64,000 nucleotides of DNA from JBBREP01 sp963716525 (GCA_963716525.1 OY970315.1:2976001-3040000); one strand, 5' to 3'; positions 53,095-60,800 are shown, counted from the stretch's first letter. Numbers and translations are program-made. The notes: generated by a model not told the origin, from the letters alone.

Positions 53095-54294
53095 CTAGCG
53101 CGACACGATCACACACGAACCGTGGCCGAACAAGCCTTGGTTGATCGACAGAGCGGTGCGCGCGCCCTCCACCTGGCGCCCGGTCGCCTGGCCGCGCAGC
53201 TGCCACGTGAGCTCGCACACCTGGGCGATGGCCTGCGCGGGCACCGCCTCACCGAAGCAGGCGAGGCCGCCCGACGGATTGACGGGGATGCGGCCGCCGA
53301 GCGCGGTCGCACCCGAGCGCAGCAACGCTTCCGCCCCGCCGCGCTCGCACAGCCCGATGTGCTCGTACCAGTCGAGCTCCAGCGCGGTCGACAGGTCGTA
53401 CACCTCGGCGCACGAAAGGTCTTCGGGTCCGATGCCGGCCTGTTCGTACGCGGCTGCCGCGATCGAGTCCTTGAACGGGTGCGCGGGCATACCGCCGATA
53501 CCGGCCGCCGAGTCGGTGGCGAAGTTCGGCATCTCGATGGTGGTGTTCGGGTAGCTCGGCGTGACGGTCGAGATCGCGCGCACGCGCACCGCGTCGGTGA
53601 AGCCGTGGTCGCGGGCCCATCCGGCCGACGTGACGATCACCGCGGCGGCACCGTCGCTCGTGGCGCACACGTCGAGCAACGACAGCGGGTCGGAGACGAG
53701 CGGCGAGTTGAGCACGTCGGCGACCTCGTTCGCCTTGCGGTAGCGCGCGTACGGGTTCTCGAGACCGTGGCGGCTGTTCTTCACCTTGACCCGAGCGAAG
53801 TCCTCCCGGGTCGCTCCGTACAGGTCCATGCGACGCCGGGCGTAGAGCGCGAAGTACGTGGGGTTCGTGGCACCGAGCAGGCGGAACCGCAGCCAGTCGG
53901 GATCGTCGCCGCGCTCGCCCTTGGTCGGTGCGAGAAAGCCCTTCGGTGTGGTGTCGGCGCCGATCACCATGGCCACGTCGCACAGCCCGGCGAGAATCTG
54001 GGCGCGCGCCGAAGCCATCGCGGTCACGCCGCTCGCGCACGCCGCGTAGCTCGACGCCACCTGCGCGCCTTGCCACCCGAGCGCCTGCGCGAACGTGGCC
54101 CCCGCGACAAAGCCGGGATAGCCGTTGCGGATCGTCTCGCCGCCCGCCACGAACTGGATGTCGCGCCATTCGAGCCCGGCGTCTTCGAGCGCCGCGCGCG
54201 CCGCGACCACGCCGTACTCCACGAAGTTGCGGCCCCACTTGCCCCACGGGTGCATGCCGACGCCGATGACTGCGAGATCGCGGTGGCCGTTCAT
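53095..54294 (-). CDS. Thiolase-like lipid-transfer protein (Ltp type)
   Basis: 399 residues from ATG 54294, overlapping the DUF35 stop as ATGA. LAVIGVGMHPWGKWGRNFVEYGVVAARAALEDAGLEW, YAACASGVTAMASARAQI (the Cys of the nucleophile loop is present), CATSDGAAAVIVTSAGWA, AEVYDLSTALELDWYEHIGL, NPSGGLACFGEAVPAQAIAQVCEL. Non-decarboxylating thiolase/SCPx-like, probably C-C cleavage of a steroid-like CoA thioester with the DUF35 partner encoded upstream. Unlike the Ltp at 23166 it retains the cysteine. Last gene of the long minus-strand run from 60679. Confidence 0.83.
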   Translation of the reverse strand: MNGHRDLAVIGVGMHPWGKWGRNFVEYGVVAARAALEDAGLEWRDIQFVAGGETIRNGYPGFVAGATFAQALGWQGAQVASSYAACASGVTAMASARAQILAGLCDVAMVIGADTTPKGFLAPTKGERGDDPDWLRFRLLGATNPTYFALYARRRMDLYGATREDFARVKVKNSRHGLENPYARYRKANEVADVLNSPLVSDPLSLLDVCATSDGAAAVIVTSAGWARDHGFTDAVRVRAISTVTPSYPNTTIEMPNFATDSAAGIGGMPAHPFKDSIAAAAYEQAGIGPEDLSCAEVYDLSTALELDWYEHIGLCERGGAEALLRSGATALGGRIPVNPSGGLACFGEAVPAQAIAQVCELTWQLRGQATGRQVEGARTALSINQGLFGHGSCVIVSR

Positions 54295-54710
54295 GCCCGG
54301 GGACTCCACTGGTAGATCACCTGCTCCACGCCATCCTCGACCACGAGGGGCCCGAGCACGAGCTCCATCGGCATCCCGATGCGCAGCTGGGCCGGGTCGG
54401 CGCCGGTCGCGAGCGGGCCGAGCACCACGATCTGCTCGCGCTCGAGCTCGACCGCGCAGATCGTGTACGGCGCCTCCTGCACCGACGGCTCGGGCGGCGC
54501 ATAGTGGTTCGTGGTGTACGACCAGAGCGTGCCGGTGCGCGACAGCTGCACCGGTTCGCGTGCCTCGAACGGCGCGTTCGGGTTTGCCGACACTGCGAGC
54601 GTCGGGGGCCAGAAGTAGCTGCCGCTGTCGACGCCGCGCGTGCCGACCAGCTCGGGCGCGGCCTCGTCCATCGTGAACCAGCCCTCGATCGCGGGAACGC
54701 GCTTGGTCAC
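54291..54710 (-). CDS. DUF35 OB-fold protein
   Basis: 139 residues from GTG 54710, at the edge of the repeat array. OB-fold DUF35 partner of Ltp thiolases: REPVQLSRTGTLWSYTTNHYAPPEP, ICAVELEREQIVVLGPL, LRIGMPMELVLGPLVVEDG. The zinc-binding cysteines usual at the N-terminus are not visible; VDSGSYFWPPT stands in that position. The stop overlaps the Ltp start, so the pair is translated together. Confidence 0.8.
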   Translation of the reverse strand: MTKRVPAIEGWFTMDEAAPELVGTRGVDSGSYFWPPTLAVSANPNAPFEAREPVQLSRTGTLWSYTTNHYAPPEPSVQEAPYTICAVELEREQIVVLGPLATGADPAQLRIGMPMELVLGPLVVEDGVEQVIYQWSPRA

Positions 54711-54850
54711 ACTGCACCCCCGCTCGCCTGCGGCTCGCGCCCCGAGGGGCTCATGCTGCACCCCCGCTCGCCTGCGGCTCGCGCCCCGAGGGGCTCATGC
54801 TGCACCCCCGCTCACTGCACCCCCGCTCGCCTGCGGCTCGCCGCACTCGA
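54711..54850. repeat. 44-bp GC-rich tandem repeat array between ipdC and DUF35
   Basis: Two full cores (54722-54750 and 54766-54794) are identical and 44 bp apart. A truncated piece (around 54806-54813) and a third partial core (54825-54841) follow. The 29-bp core is identical to the core of the 132-bp repeat inside ipdA at 57103-57131. On the minus strand it contains GCCCCTCGGGGC, able to form a hairpin. It fills the whole interval between two cotranscribed genes. Confidence 0.9.
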
Positions 54851-54853
54851 GGT

Positions 54854-55909
54854 TCATGCTGCACCGAGGCGTGTGAGCGTCTCACGGGCCTCGGCCATGA
54901 TGCGGTCGATCACCTGGGCGACGGTGGGGATGTCGTCGATCACGCCGACCACCTGCCCGCTCGCCATCACGCCGCCGCGCAGGTCGCCGTCGACCATCGC
55001 CGCCTTCAGCAGCATCGGCGTGTTGGCGGCCATCAGCACCGCGGACCACGGCATCCCGGCGTGTTCGTGCATGGCGCGACCTTCGCGCAACATCGCGGCC
55101 CACGACATACCGGAGATCTTCTTGAAGCCCGCGGCATTGCGCACGGCGCGGGGGAGCGCGGTGAGCGGGGTGCCCGCTTCGAGGCTCTCGACCATCTCGG
55201 TGCGCAGCACGCGGTGCGGCACACCGTCGACCTTCTTGCTGACGACTGTGTCGGTGACGCTCTTTCCCAGGTAGAACTGCTTCACGGCATCGGGCACGGT
55301 GCTCTCCTGGGTGAGCAGGAACCGCGTACCCATGGCGATGCCCGCGGCGCCGTAGGCGAGCGCGGCAACGAGGCCCGGTCCCGAGAAGAAACCGCCGGCC
55401 GCGATCACCGGGATGTCGACCGCGCCGACGATCTGCGGCAGCAGGAGCGTCGTGGGCACCGACCCGGTGTGCCCGCCTCCCTCACCGCCCTGGCACACCA
55501 CCGCGTCGACGCCCCATGCCGCCACCTTCTCGGCGTGACGGCGCGCGCCCACCGACGGCACCACGCACACGCCGGCATCCTTCAACCTCTTGATCAGCGT
55601 CTCGCTCGGGGCGAGCGCGAACGACGCGACCTTCACGCCGCGGCGCACGAGCAGGTCGGCACGGGCCTCGGCGTCGTCCGCATCGGCCCGCAGGTTCACG
55701 CCGAACGGCGCGTCGGTGCGTTCCTCGACCTTCGCGATCGCGCGCTCGAGCTCGTCGTAGCGCAGCGTCGCGCTCGCGATGATGCCGAGCCCGCCCGCCG
55801 CGCTCGTGGCCGCTGCGAGGCGCACGCCGGCCACGTAACCCATCCCGGTCTGCACGATGGGGTAGCGGATCCCGAAGAGCCGGCAGGCCGTGGTGTCGAG
55901 CGCGCTCAC
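54854..55909 (-). CDS. ipdC: IpdC-type flavin-dependent reductase (nitronate-monooxygenase family)
   Basis: 351 residues from ATG 55909. NMO/2-nitropropane dioxygenase fold: YPIVQTGMGYVAGVRLAAATSAAGGLGIIAS, CQGGEGGGHTG, and IAAGGFFSGPGLVAALAYGAAGIAMGTRFLL. Position directly downstream of ipdAB is that of ipdC in mycobacteria and rhodococci, where it acts on the 5-hydroxy-HIP-CoA branch of steroid C/D-ring degradation. The symbol rests on family plus synteny; without the neighbours it would be only a nitronate-monooxygenase-like protein. Confidence 0.82.
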   Translation of the reverse strand: MSALDTTACRLFGIRYPIVQTGMGYVAGVRLAAATSAAGGLGIIASATLRYDELERAIAKVEERTDAPFGVNLRADADDAEARADLLVRRGVKVASFALAPSETLIKRLKDAGVCVVPSVGARRHAEKVAAWGVDAVVCQGGEGGGHTGSVPTTLLLPQIVGAVDIPVIAAGGFFSGPGLVAALAYGAAGIAMGTRFLLTQESTVPDAVKQFYLGKSVTDTVVSKKVDGVPHRVLRTEMVESLEAGTPLTALPRAVRNAAGFKKISGMSWAAMLREGRAMHEHAGMPWSAVLMAANTPMLLKAAMVDGDLRGGVMASGQVVGVIDDIPTVAQVIDRIMAEARETLTRLGAA

Positions 55910-55916
55910 CGGGCGG

Positions 55917-56684
55917 TCACGGGTTCGGGACCTCCTGCTCGCGCAGGCCCGTGGGGTCGATCACGTCGCGGATCAGCGCGAGCTCCTCGAGTGTGGGCGC
56001 GCGCGTCTCCGGCGCGTCGCCGTCCACGGCGAGCTCGAACCCGGTGGCGGCGGACACGTCGTCGACCGTGACGCCGGGATGCACCGACACGAGGCGCATG
56101 CGATGATCCGGCCCCGCGAAGTCGAACACACCGAGATTGCTCACCACGCGCGGCAGGTGGTGGAAGCGCGCCGCCTCCGCGCCGAGCTGCGCGGCGCGGT
56201 CGTAGCCGACGCCTGACACCACGTCGACCCGCTCCACGAACACCTTGGGTGAGTGGTTCGGAACCCAGTAGCTCGTCTTGTCGTTGATCGTGTTGCCCGG
56301 CGCACCGCGGAACCCGAGCAGCTGCACCTTCGGGCGGTCGAGCGATCCGAGCATCGCGATGTTCTGGTTGCCGAAACGGTCGATCTGCGTAGCGCCCATC
56401 ATCACGTGGCGGCGCCCGCTCCACACCCAGTCGAACATCGTGCGGTAGGGATTCCACCCCGCCACGACCTTGTCGGGGTTCGCGACGCCGACGGGCATGG
56501 CGTTCTCGACGAGCAGCGCCTCGCCGTCGGTCATGAGCAGCAGCGGCTCGAACGTCGCCTTCGCCACCCGGCCGCCGATCATCGGGATCGTGCCGATCGG
56601 GTTGCAGAGGATCTCGCCGTCGCCGCGGAACGCCTCGGCGACCGCGATGCAGCAGACCTCGGCTCGGGTGAAGGTCTCAGCCAT
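55917..56684 (-). CDS. ipdB: IpdB, CoA-transferase-family beta subunit of ring-opening hydrolase
   Basis: 255 residues from ATG 56684, overlapping the ipdA stop by eight bases. SENN-family subunit: TRAEVCCIAVAEAFRGDGEILCNPIGTIPMIGGRVAKAT, TDGEALLVENAMPVG, HVMMGATQIDRFGNQNIAMLG, VSNLGVFDF. In characterised steroid degraders, IpdA and IpdB form the hydrolase that opens the last ring of COCHEA-CoA; they look like CoA transferases but act as hydrolases. Assignment rests on sequence and the A-B-C gene order. Confidence 0.85.
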   Translation of the reverse strand: MAETFTRAEVCCIAVAEAFRGDGEILCNPIGTIPMIGGRVAKATFEPLLLMTDGEALLVENAMPVGVANPDKVVAGWNPYRTMFDWVWSGRRHVMMGATQIDRFGNQNIAMLGSLDRPKVQLLGFRGAPGNTINDKTSYWVPNHSPKVFVERVDVVSGVGYDRAAQLGAEAARFHHLPRVVSNLGVFDFAGPDHRMRLVSVHPGVTVDDVSAATGFELAVDGDAPETRAPTLEELALIRDVIDPTGLREQEVPNP

Positions 56685-57870
56685 CAGCGACCGCCGCCTG
56701 GTACTCGACCTCGGTCACGTCGAGGTACCGGGCCCGGAACGCGTCCCAAGCCTCGTCGCTCTTCGCAGTGGCCGCGTACTCGCGCTGGAAGGCCTCGTCG
56801 CGCGCGTAGTCGGGTGGGCACTCGGTGAAGTGCGCGCCGTTCGGCGTCTCCACCACACCGCTCACCATGAGTCGGTTCACCCGCAACGTGTGGACCGAGC
56901 CGTTGCTCGCCAGCTCCTCGGTGGGCACGATGCGCTCGACGGACATGAACGCCTGGTTCGCGGCCAGGCACATCAGGTCGTCGAAATACGGATCGACGTT
57001 CAGGAACTGGCCGTTGCCGCCCTGGTCGCCGCGGTGCATGTGGACCAGCGCCACGTCGAGCTCGAGCGCCGGCATGGCGACGAGCTGCTCGCCTCCACCC
57101 CAGCTCGCCTGCGGCTCGCGCCCCGAGGGGCGTTCGGACGCTCGCTGCGCTCGCCCGGCTCCTTCGCGCCCGTCTCGCTCCTGCGTCGCTCCCGGGCCGC
57201 TGCGCTCGCCGCCGTTGCCGTGCGTGGGGCCCCCGCTCGCCTGCGGCTCGCGCCCCGAGGGGCGTTCGGACGCTCGCTGCGCTCGCCCGGCTCCTTCGCG
57301 CCCGTCTCGCTCCTGCGTCGCTCCCGGGCCGCTGCGCTCGCCGCCGTTGCCGTGCGTGGGGCCCCCGCTCGCCTGCGGCTCGCGCCCCGAGGGGCGTTCG
57401 GACGCTCGCTGGCGTCCCCAGGGGCTGCCGTCGCGATACGGCGAGCGGACGGTGACGAGCTCGGGGTTGGCAGCCATGATGTCGGAGCCGAGCCCGCAGC
57501 GGGTCGGCAGGAACGGCACTCGCCATGCCGCGGCCTGCAGGCCGAGCAGGAACATGCCCTCGTCGAGCTCGGTCGTGGCGACCTGCCCCGACTGGCGAGC
57601 CTTGCGGAAGTGCGGCTCGAGCGGGATCGAGTCGAGCGACACGAACGCGTACACGACCCGCTTCACCTTGCCGGCCCGGCACAGCAGCCCCACATCGGGG
57701 CCGCCGTAGGTGACGAGCGTGAGATCCTTCGCCGGCGAGCGGAGCAGGGCGCGCACGATCGCCATCGGCTTGCGGCGCGAGCCCCACCCGCCGATGCCGA
57801 CCGTCATGCCGTCGCCGATCTCGCCGGCGATCTCGTCGAGCGTGACTCGCTTGTCGGGCGTGCTACCCAC
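56677..57870 (-). CDS. ipdA: IpdA, CoA-transferase-family alpha subunit, with a 103-residue in-frame repeat insert
   Basis: 397 residues from ATG 57870, about 100 longer than usual (IpdA of M. tuberculosis is about 292). Conserved parts: DGMTVGIGGWGSRRKPMAIVRALL, ADAE-like catalytic region VTTELDEGMFLLGLQAAAW (Glu), and after the insert GGEQLVAMPALELDVALVHMHRGDQGG, NVDPYFDDLMCLAANQAFMSVERIV. Between SPYRDGSPWG and GGEQLVAMP lies a low-complexity block (residues about 153-256) made of a 44-residue unit twice plus a partial third copy, encoded by an exact 132-bp repeat. Removing it restores normal length. Whether the protein tolerates it is unknown. Confidence 0.84.
   Translation of the reverse strand: MGSTPDKRVTLDEIAGEIGDGMTVGIGGWGSRRKPMAIVRALLRSPAKDLTLVTYGGPDVGLLCRAGKVKRVVYAFVSLDSIPLEPHFRKARQSGQVATTELDEGMFLLGLQAAAWRVPFLPTRCGLGSDIMAANPELVTVRSPYRDGSPWGRQRASERPSGREPQASGGPTHGNGGERSGPGATQERDGREGAGRAQRASERPSGREPQASGGPTHGNGGERSGPGATQERDGREGAGRAQRASERPSGREPQASWGGGEQLVAMPALELDVALVHMHRGDQGGNGQFLNVDPYFDDLMCLAANQAFMSVERIVPTEELASNGSVHTLRVNRLMVSGVVETPNGAHFTECPPDYARDEAFQREYAATAKSDEAWDAFRARYLDVTEVEYQAAVADG
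57103..57412. repeat. 132-bp exact tandem repeat (two copies plus 45 bp) inside ipdA
   Basis: Copies start at 57103, 57235 and 57367; the first two look identical base for base. 132 is divisible by three, so the ipdA frame is kept. Each unit begins with the 29-bp core found at 54722-54750 and carries GCTCGCTGCGCTCGC (57140-57154), the reverse complement of the 15-mer in the SDR repeat at 8630-8644. Confidence 0.94.
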
Positions 57871-57878
57871 CGCGCTCG

Positions 57879-58367
57879 TCAGCCCGCCAGTGCCTTCTCG
57901 ATGGCGCCGACCACCTCGTCGGACTCGGGCTCGACGAGCGGCGAGAAGCGTGCGACCACCGCGCCGTCGTCGCCGACGAGGAACTTCTCGAAGTTCCAGC
58001 GGATGTCACCGGTGTGGCCCTCGGCGTCGGCAGTGTCGACCAGCTCGCGGTAGAGCGCGTGCCGGTTGTCGCCGTTCACCTCCACCTTCTCGGTCATCGG
58101 GAACGTGACGCCGTAGGTGGTGGAGCAGAACGTGGCGATCTCGTCGGGCGTGCCGGGCTCTTGGGCGCCGAACTGGTTGCAGGGCACGCCCAGGACCGTG
58201 AAGCCCTGCGCGGCGAAGCGCTCGTGGAGCCGCTCCAGCCCTTCGTACTGCGGCGTGAGGCCGCACTTCGACGCCACGTTGACGATCAGCGTGGTCTTGC
58301 CCTTCGCGGCACCGAGGCCGCTCGCGCTGCCGTCGAGCGCATGGATCGGAACGTCGTAGATCGACAC
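57879..58367 (-). CDS. Glutathione peroxidase family protein (thioredoxin-dependent type)
   Basis: 162 residues from GTG 58367, with a GAGGTGG ribosome-binding site close upstream. Thiol peroxidase of the GPx family: NVASKCGLTPQYEGLERLHERF with peroxidatic Cys, VLGVPCNQFGAQEPGTPDEI with catalytic Gln and second Cys region, and IRWNFEKFLV with Trp-Asn. A Cys (not Sec) enzyme that reduces H2O2 or lipid peroxides with thioredoxin-like donors. Location between ipdA and a ferredoxin/diiron operon suggests protection from peroxide leaking from oxygenase chemistry. Confidence 0.87.
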   Translation of the reverse strand: MSIYDVPIHALDGSASGLGAAKGKTTLIVNVASKCGLTPQYEGLERLHERFAAQGFTVLGVPCNQFGAQEPGTPDEIATFCSTTYGVTFPMTEKVEVNGDNRHALYRELVDTADAEGHTGDIRWNFEKFLVGDDGAVVARFSPLVEPESDEVVGAIEKALAG

Positions 58368-58400
58368 GGACCACCTCGCAATCGGGTCGGGTCCGGCAGT

Positions 58401-58817
58401 CTACGGACCCCCACTCCGGGGCGCCTCGGACGGCCGTTCCCGCAGGTGGCGGGCGCGCGGGCAGGCCACCCTCATGTGCCAGTCGCAGCGCGGGCAGGAG
58501 TCGTCGGTCGCGCCGTCGTGGCGCCACAGCGTGGTGCCGCATCGAGGGCACGTCGCCTGCCAGAAGTCGCACTCGACATCGGCGAGCCGCCGGCTCGACA
58601 GCGGACACCCGTGCCCGCGGCACACCGCCCACGAGGGATCGGCGACGATCGCGATCTCGGGGCACTTCGGCACGCACTGCCCGCAGTCGTTGCACGTGTA
58701 CGGGTCGATCGCGAACAGGCCGAGGAACGAGTCGGTCTTCGCGAGCGCGCCCGTGGGGCACGAGAAGTCGCACGCACCGCAGCCGATGCACAGATCGTCG
58801 ACGACCTTGAACGACAT
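58401..58817 (-). CDS. Ferredoxin 2[4Fe-4S] with C-terminal zinc-ribbon-like region
   Basis: 138 residues from ATG 58817. Two cluster motifs: CIGCGACDFSCPTGAL and CNDCGQCVPKCPEI, in the classic CxxCxxCxxxCP spacing. The C-terminal 65 residues add CRGHGCPLSSRRL, CDFWQATCPRCGTTLW and CPRCDWHMRVACPRARH, a set of cysteines and histidines that could form two zinc ribbons. That extension is unusual for a ferredoxin. Upstream genes encode a diiron protein, SCP-2 carrier and small zinc-ribbon protein, so it is a good candidate electron donor to the diiron enzyme. Confidence 0.84.
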   Translation of the reverse strand: MSFKVVDDLCIGCGACDFSCPTGALAKTDSFLGLFAIDPYTCNDCGQCVPKCPEIAIVADPSWAVCRGHGCPLSSRRLADVECDFWQATCPRCGTTLWRHDGATDDSCPRCDWHMRVACPRARHLRERPSEAPRSGGP

Positions 58818-58862
58818 GTCAGCCGGTCTCGCGTGGGCCTTGGCTCGCTGCGCCCGGACTCA

Positions 58863-59100
58863 TCATGCGTGTGAGACCGCCGGCGTGGTCTTCGCCGGTG
58901 GGTAGTCCTGCGGATGGAGGTTGCGCAGCTCGCCCATGCAGTCGTAGTGCACCCACGGCGCGACGTCGACGTGGCCGGCGGGCGCGGCGTTCCGTTGGAC
59001 GTAGCCGTAGCGGTGGACGTCCCACTCCCACCATCCGTACGGCGCGTCGAGCACAGCGCGTGACCGGCTGGCCGCAGTGCGGGCAGATCGGTGTGGCCAT
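58863..59100 (-). CDS. Small zinc-ribbon protein, frameshifted near 59057
   Basis: About 79 residues when repaired, from ATG 59100 with a strong AGGAGG ribosome-binding site six bases upstream. It begins MATPICPHCGQPVTR (one CxxC knuckle). After a GCGC stretch near 59057 one base seems missing; the other frame continues AVLDAPYGWWEWDVHRYGYVQ and ends with HDCM-like residues (VHYDCMGELRNLHPQDYPP) at 58863. Family not recognised. Lies between the SCP-2 gene and the ferredoxin in the operon. Confidence 0.6.
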
Positions 59101-59123
59101 CGTGTACCTCCTGATTGCGTCGC

Positions 59124-59564
59124 TCAGACCGGCGCGCCGAGGCGGGCCGCTCCGTCGAGGAACTCCTGCAGGGTTTGGTTGAAGCGCGAGAACTTGTCGA
59201 GACCCATCGGGTCGCTTCCCACGCAGGCGATCTCGCCACCGAGCAGGGCCAGACTGTTGATCGTCTGCAAACCCTCGGCGCGGCCGTGCCGGACGACGTC
59301 GTCGAACATCGTCTGCCATGCCGCGACCGGCCCGACCAGATGGAAGTCGGCCGGCTCGTCGGGCTCGGCGGCGACCACGTGCTCGCATCTGACGCCGTCG
59401 AACACGAGGCGCACGGCGAAGTCGCGCGGAGCGTCACCGGTGCGCTCGTGGATGACGAGCACGCAGTCCATGTAGGCCTCACCGATTGCCGTGAAGCGCG
59501 CCGGGTCGGCGTTCATCGCCTCGGCGAGGGCCTCGAAGAAGTCGATGCTGTCGATGCGCATCAT
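59124..59564 (-). CDS. SCP-2 sterol-carrier-domain protein
   Basis: 146 residues from ATG 59564 (GTG 59570 overlaps the upstream stop as an alternative). SCP-2-like fold: FFEALAEAMNADPARFTAIGEAYMDCVLVIHER, VRLVFDGVRCEHVVAAEPDEPADFHLVGPVAAWQTMFDDVV, and a C-terminal hydrophobic/amphipathic tail LGGEIACVGSDPMGLDKFSRFNQTLQEFLDGA. Such domains bind sterols, fatty acids or acyl-CoA. Coupled to the ferritin-like diiron gene, it may present a lipophilic substrate to it. Confidence 0.78.
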   Translation of the reverse strand: MMRIDSIDFFEALAEAMNADPARFTAIGEAYMDCVLVIHERTGDAPRDFAVRLVFDGVRCEHVVAAEPDEPADFHLVGPVAAWQTMFDDVVRHGRAEGLQTINSLALLGGEIACVGSDPMGLDKFSRFNQTLQEFLDGAARLGAPV

Positions 59565-59566
59565 GC

Positions 59567-60679
59567 TCACCTCGCGGCCACGGGCACACCCGCGCCCGCG
59601 ATCATCGCCGTGTCGATGCCCAGCATGTCGAGCGGCACCTTCGTACGCTCGAGCCGGCTGATCCCGGCCCGTTCGCAGCGGGCGAGGTACGAGGTGAACT
59701 GCTTGCGCGTCATCTCCATGCTCATCGGGAAGCCCTTGTCCTCGATGTGCTCCACGCCGCCGGCGAGTAGCACGGCGAGGGCGGTCGAGATGTCGGGCGC
59801 GGTCCCGAACTCCGTCAGCACGTCCTCGCCGTGGTCGAGTGCCTCGTGGATCTCCTCCGCGACGTCGGGATCGTGCTCGACCGCGTACCGCAGGTGCATG
59901 GTGCCGTAGGCGACGTGGCGCGCCTCGTCCTGCATGCAGAGGCGGAAGATGCGCTTTTCGACATCGCTCGGTGCGATCAGCTCGCCCATGCGGAAGATGT
60001 CGAGCACGAAGCCTTCACCGAGCAGATGGAGCAACGCCGACGCCTGGGTGTACGTCTTGGCCTCGATGATGGTGCGCAACAGGCTCGTGCCGCCGTTGCG
60101 CGACAGGAGCAGCCCGCCGCCGTTGGCGAGGGCACGCTTGCGGAAGACCTCCGCGTGGCGGGCCTCGTCCATGATCTGGGTGCAGAGGAACATCTTGGCT
60201 TCGATGAAGTCGTGGTTCATCCGCCACATCCACTTCGCGGGCAGGTCGGCCGCGATCATCTCGACCTCGGTGAGCAGCGTGCACAGCTGGCACATCGCGT
60301 GCTCGACGTCGTCGGGGAGCTCGCGCAACTCACCCCACGGGATGTCGCGGGTTGCGCTCCATTGGCGGGCGACGGCCTCCTCGTAGAGCTCCCGGGTGTT
60401 GTCGCTCCACACGTCGGTCTTGTCGTTGAGGATGTAGCCCATGTCGGGAGTGCCGGGCTCGATGTCGGCACCTCGCGGTGCCATCGATCGATGAGCCGGG
60501 TGTTCGGGGACCTCGCCGTAGGCGCCAACCGCGATGTCGAGCATCGTGAGCCCGCGGGGGCTCGGCTTCGGGTGGAATCCCCATTCGCTGCGGGCACCGC
60601 GTAACCAGGCCCAGTCGAGCGGTGCGCCGAGCGGCGACTCGGTGGGGAGGTTGCCGTAGCCGTCGACCGCAGCTGCCAT
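59567..60679 (-). CDS. Ferritin-like diiron protein (ribonucleotide-reductase/AurF-like superfamily)
   Basis: 370 residues from ATG 60679 with an AGGAG ribosome-binding site. The four-helix diiron core shows two metal-binding helices: EVEMIAADLPAKWMW with FIEAKMFLCTQIMDEARHAEVF (E..E..DEARH) and later FRLCMQDEARHVAYGTMHLRYA (DEARH). This spacing matches the ribonucleotide-reductase R2/ferritin-like oxygenase superfamily, including acyl-ACP desaturases and N-oxygenases. No subunit-specific tyrosine motif was checked. As the first gene of a run with SCP-2, zinc-ribbon and ferredoxin genes, it is probably a lipid or steroid oxygenase/desaturase. Not seen by me as a described unit. Confidence 0.78.
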   Translation of the reverse strand: MAAAVDGYGNLPTESPLGAPLDWAWLRGARSEWGFHPKPSPRGLTMLDIAVGAYGEVPEHPAHRSMAPRGADIEPGTPDMGYILNDKTDVWSDNTRELYEEAVARQWSATRDIPWGELRELPDDVEHAMCQLCTLLTEVEMIAADLPAKWMWRMNHDFIEAKMFLCTQIMDEARHAEVFRKRALANGGGLLLSRNGGTSLLRTIIEAKTYTQASALLHLLGEGFVLDIFRMGELIAPSDVEKRIFRLCMQDEARHVAYGTMHLRYAVEHDPDVAEEIHEALDHGEDVLTEFGTAPDISTALAVLLAGGVEHIEDKGFPMSMEMTRKQFTSYLARCERAGISRLERTKVPLDMLGIDTAMIAGAGVPVAAR

Positions 60680-60785
60680 GTGCGAGTGCTCCTCGTTCAG
60701 CCGGTTACCCGGACGGTGAGACGATGCGCCCCGATACGTCTCACCCTCCAGGGCCGAAGGTCCCGACCGGATCCCGGCCGGTCCC

Positions 60786-60791
60786 TAGATT
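60786..60791 (+). promoter_or_regulatory. -10 box TAGATT of SDR gene
   Basis: TAGATT lies nine bases before ATG 60801 in the divergent interval between this gene and the ferritin-like gene at 60679. Confidence 0.45.
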
Positions 60792-60800
60792 GAGCGCCCG

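Noticed and set aside
57103..57412. CRISPR array
   Set aside because: Repeats are directly adjacent 132-bp units with no unique spacers and lie in a reading frame.
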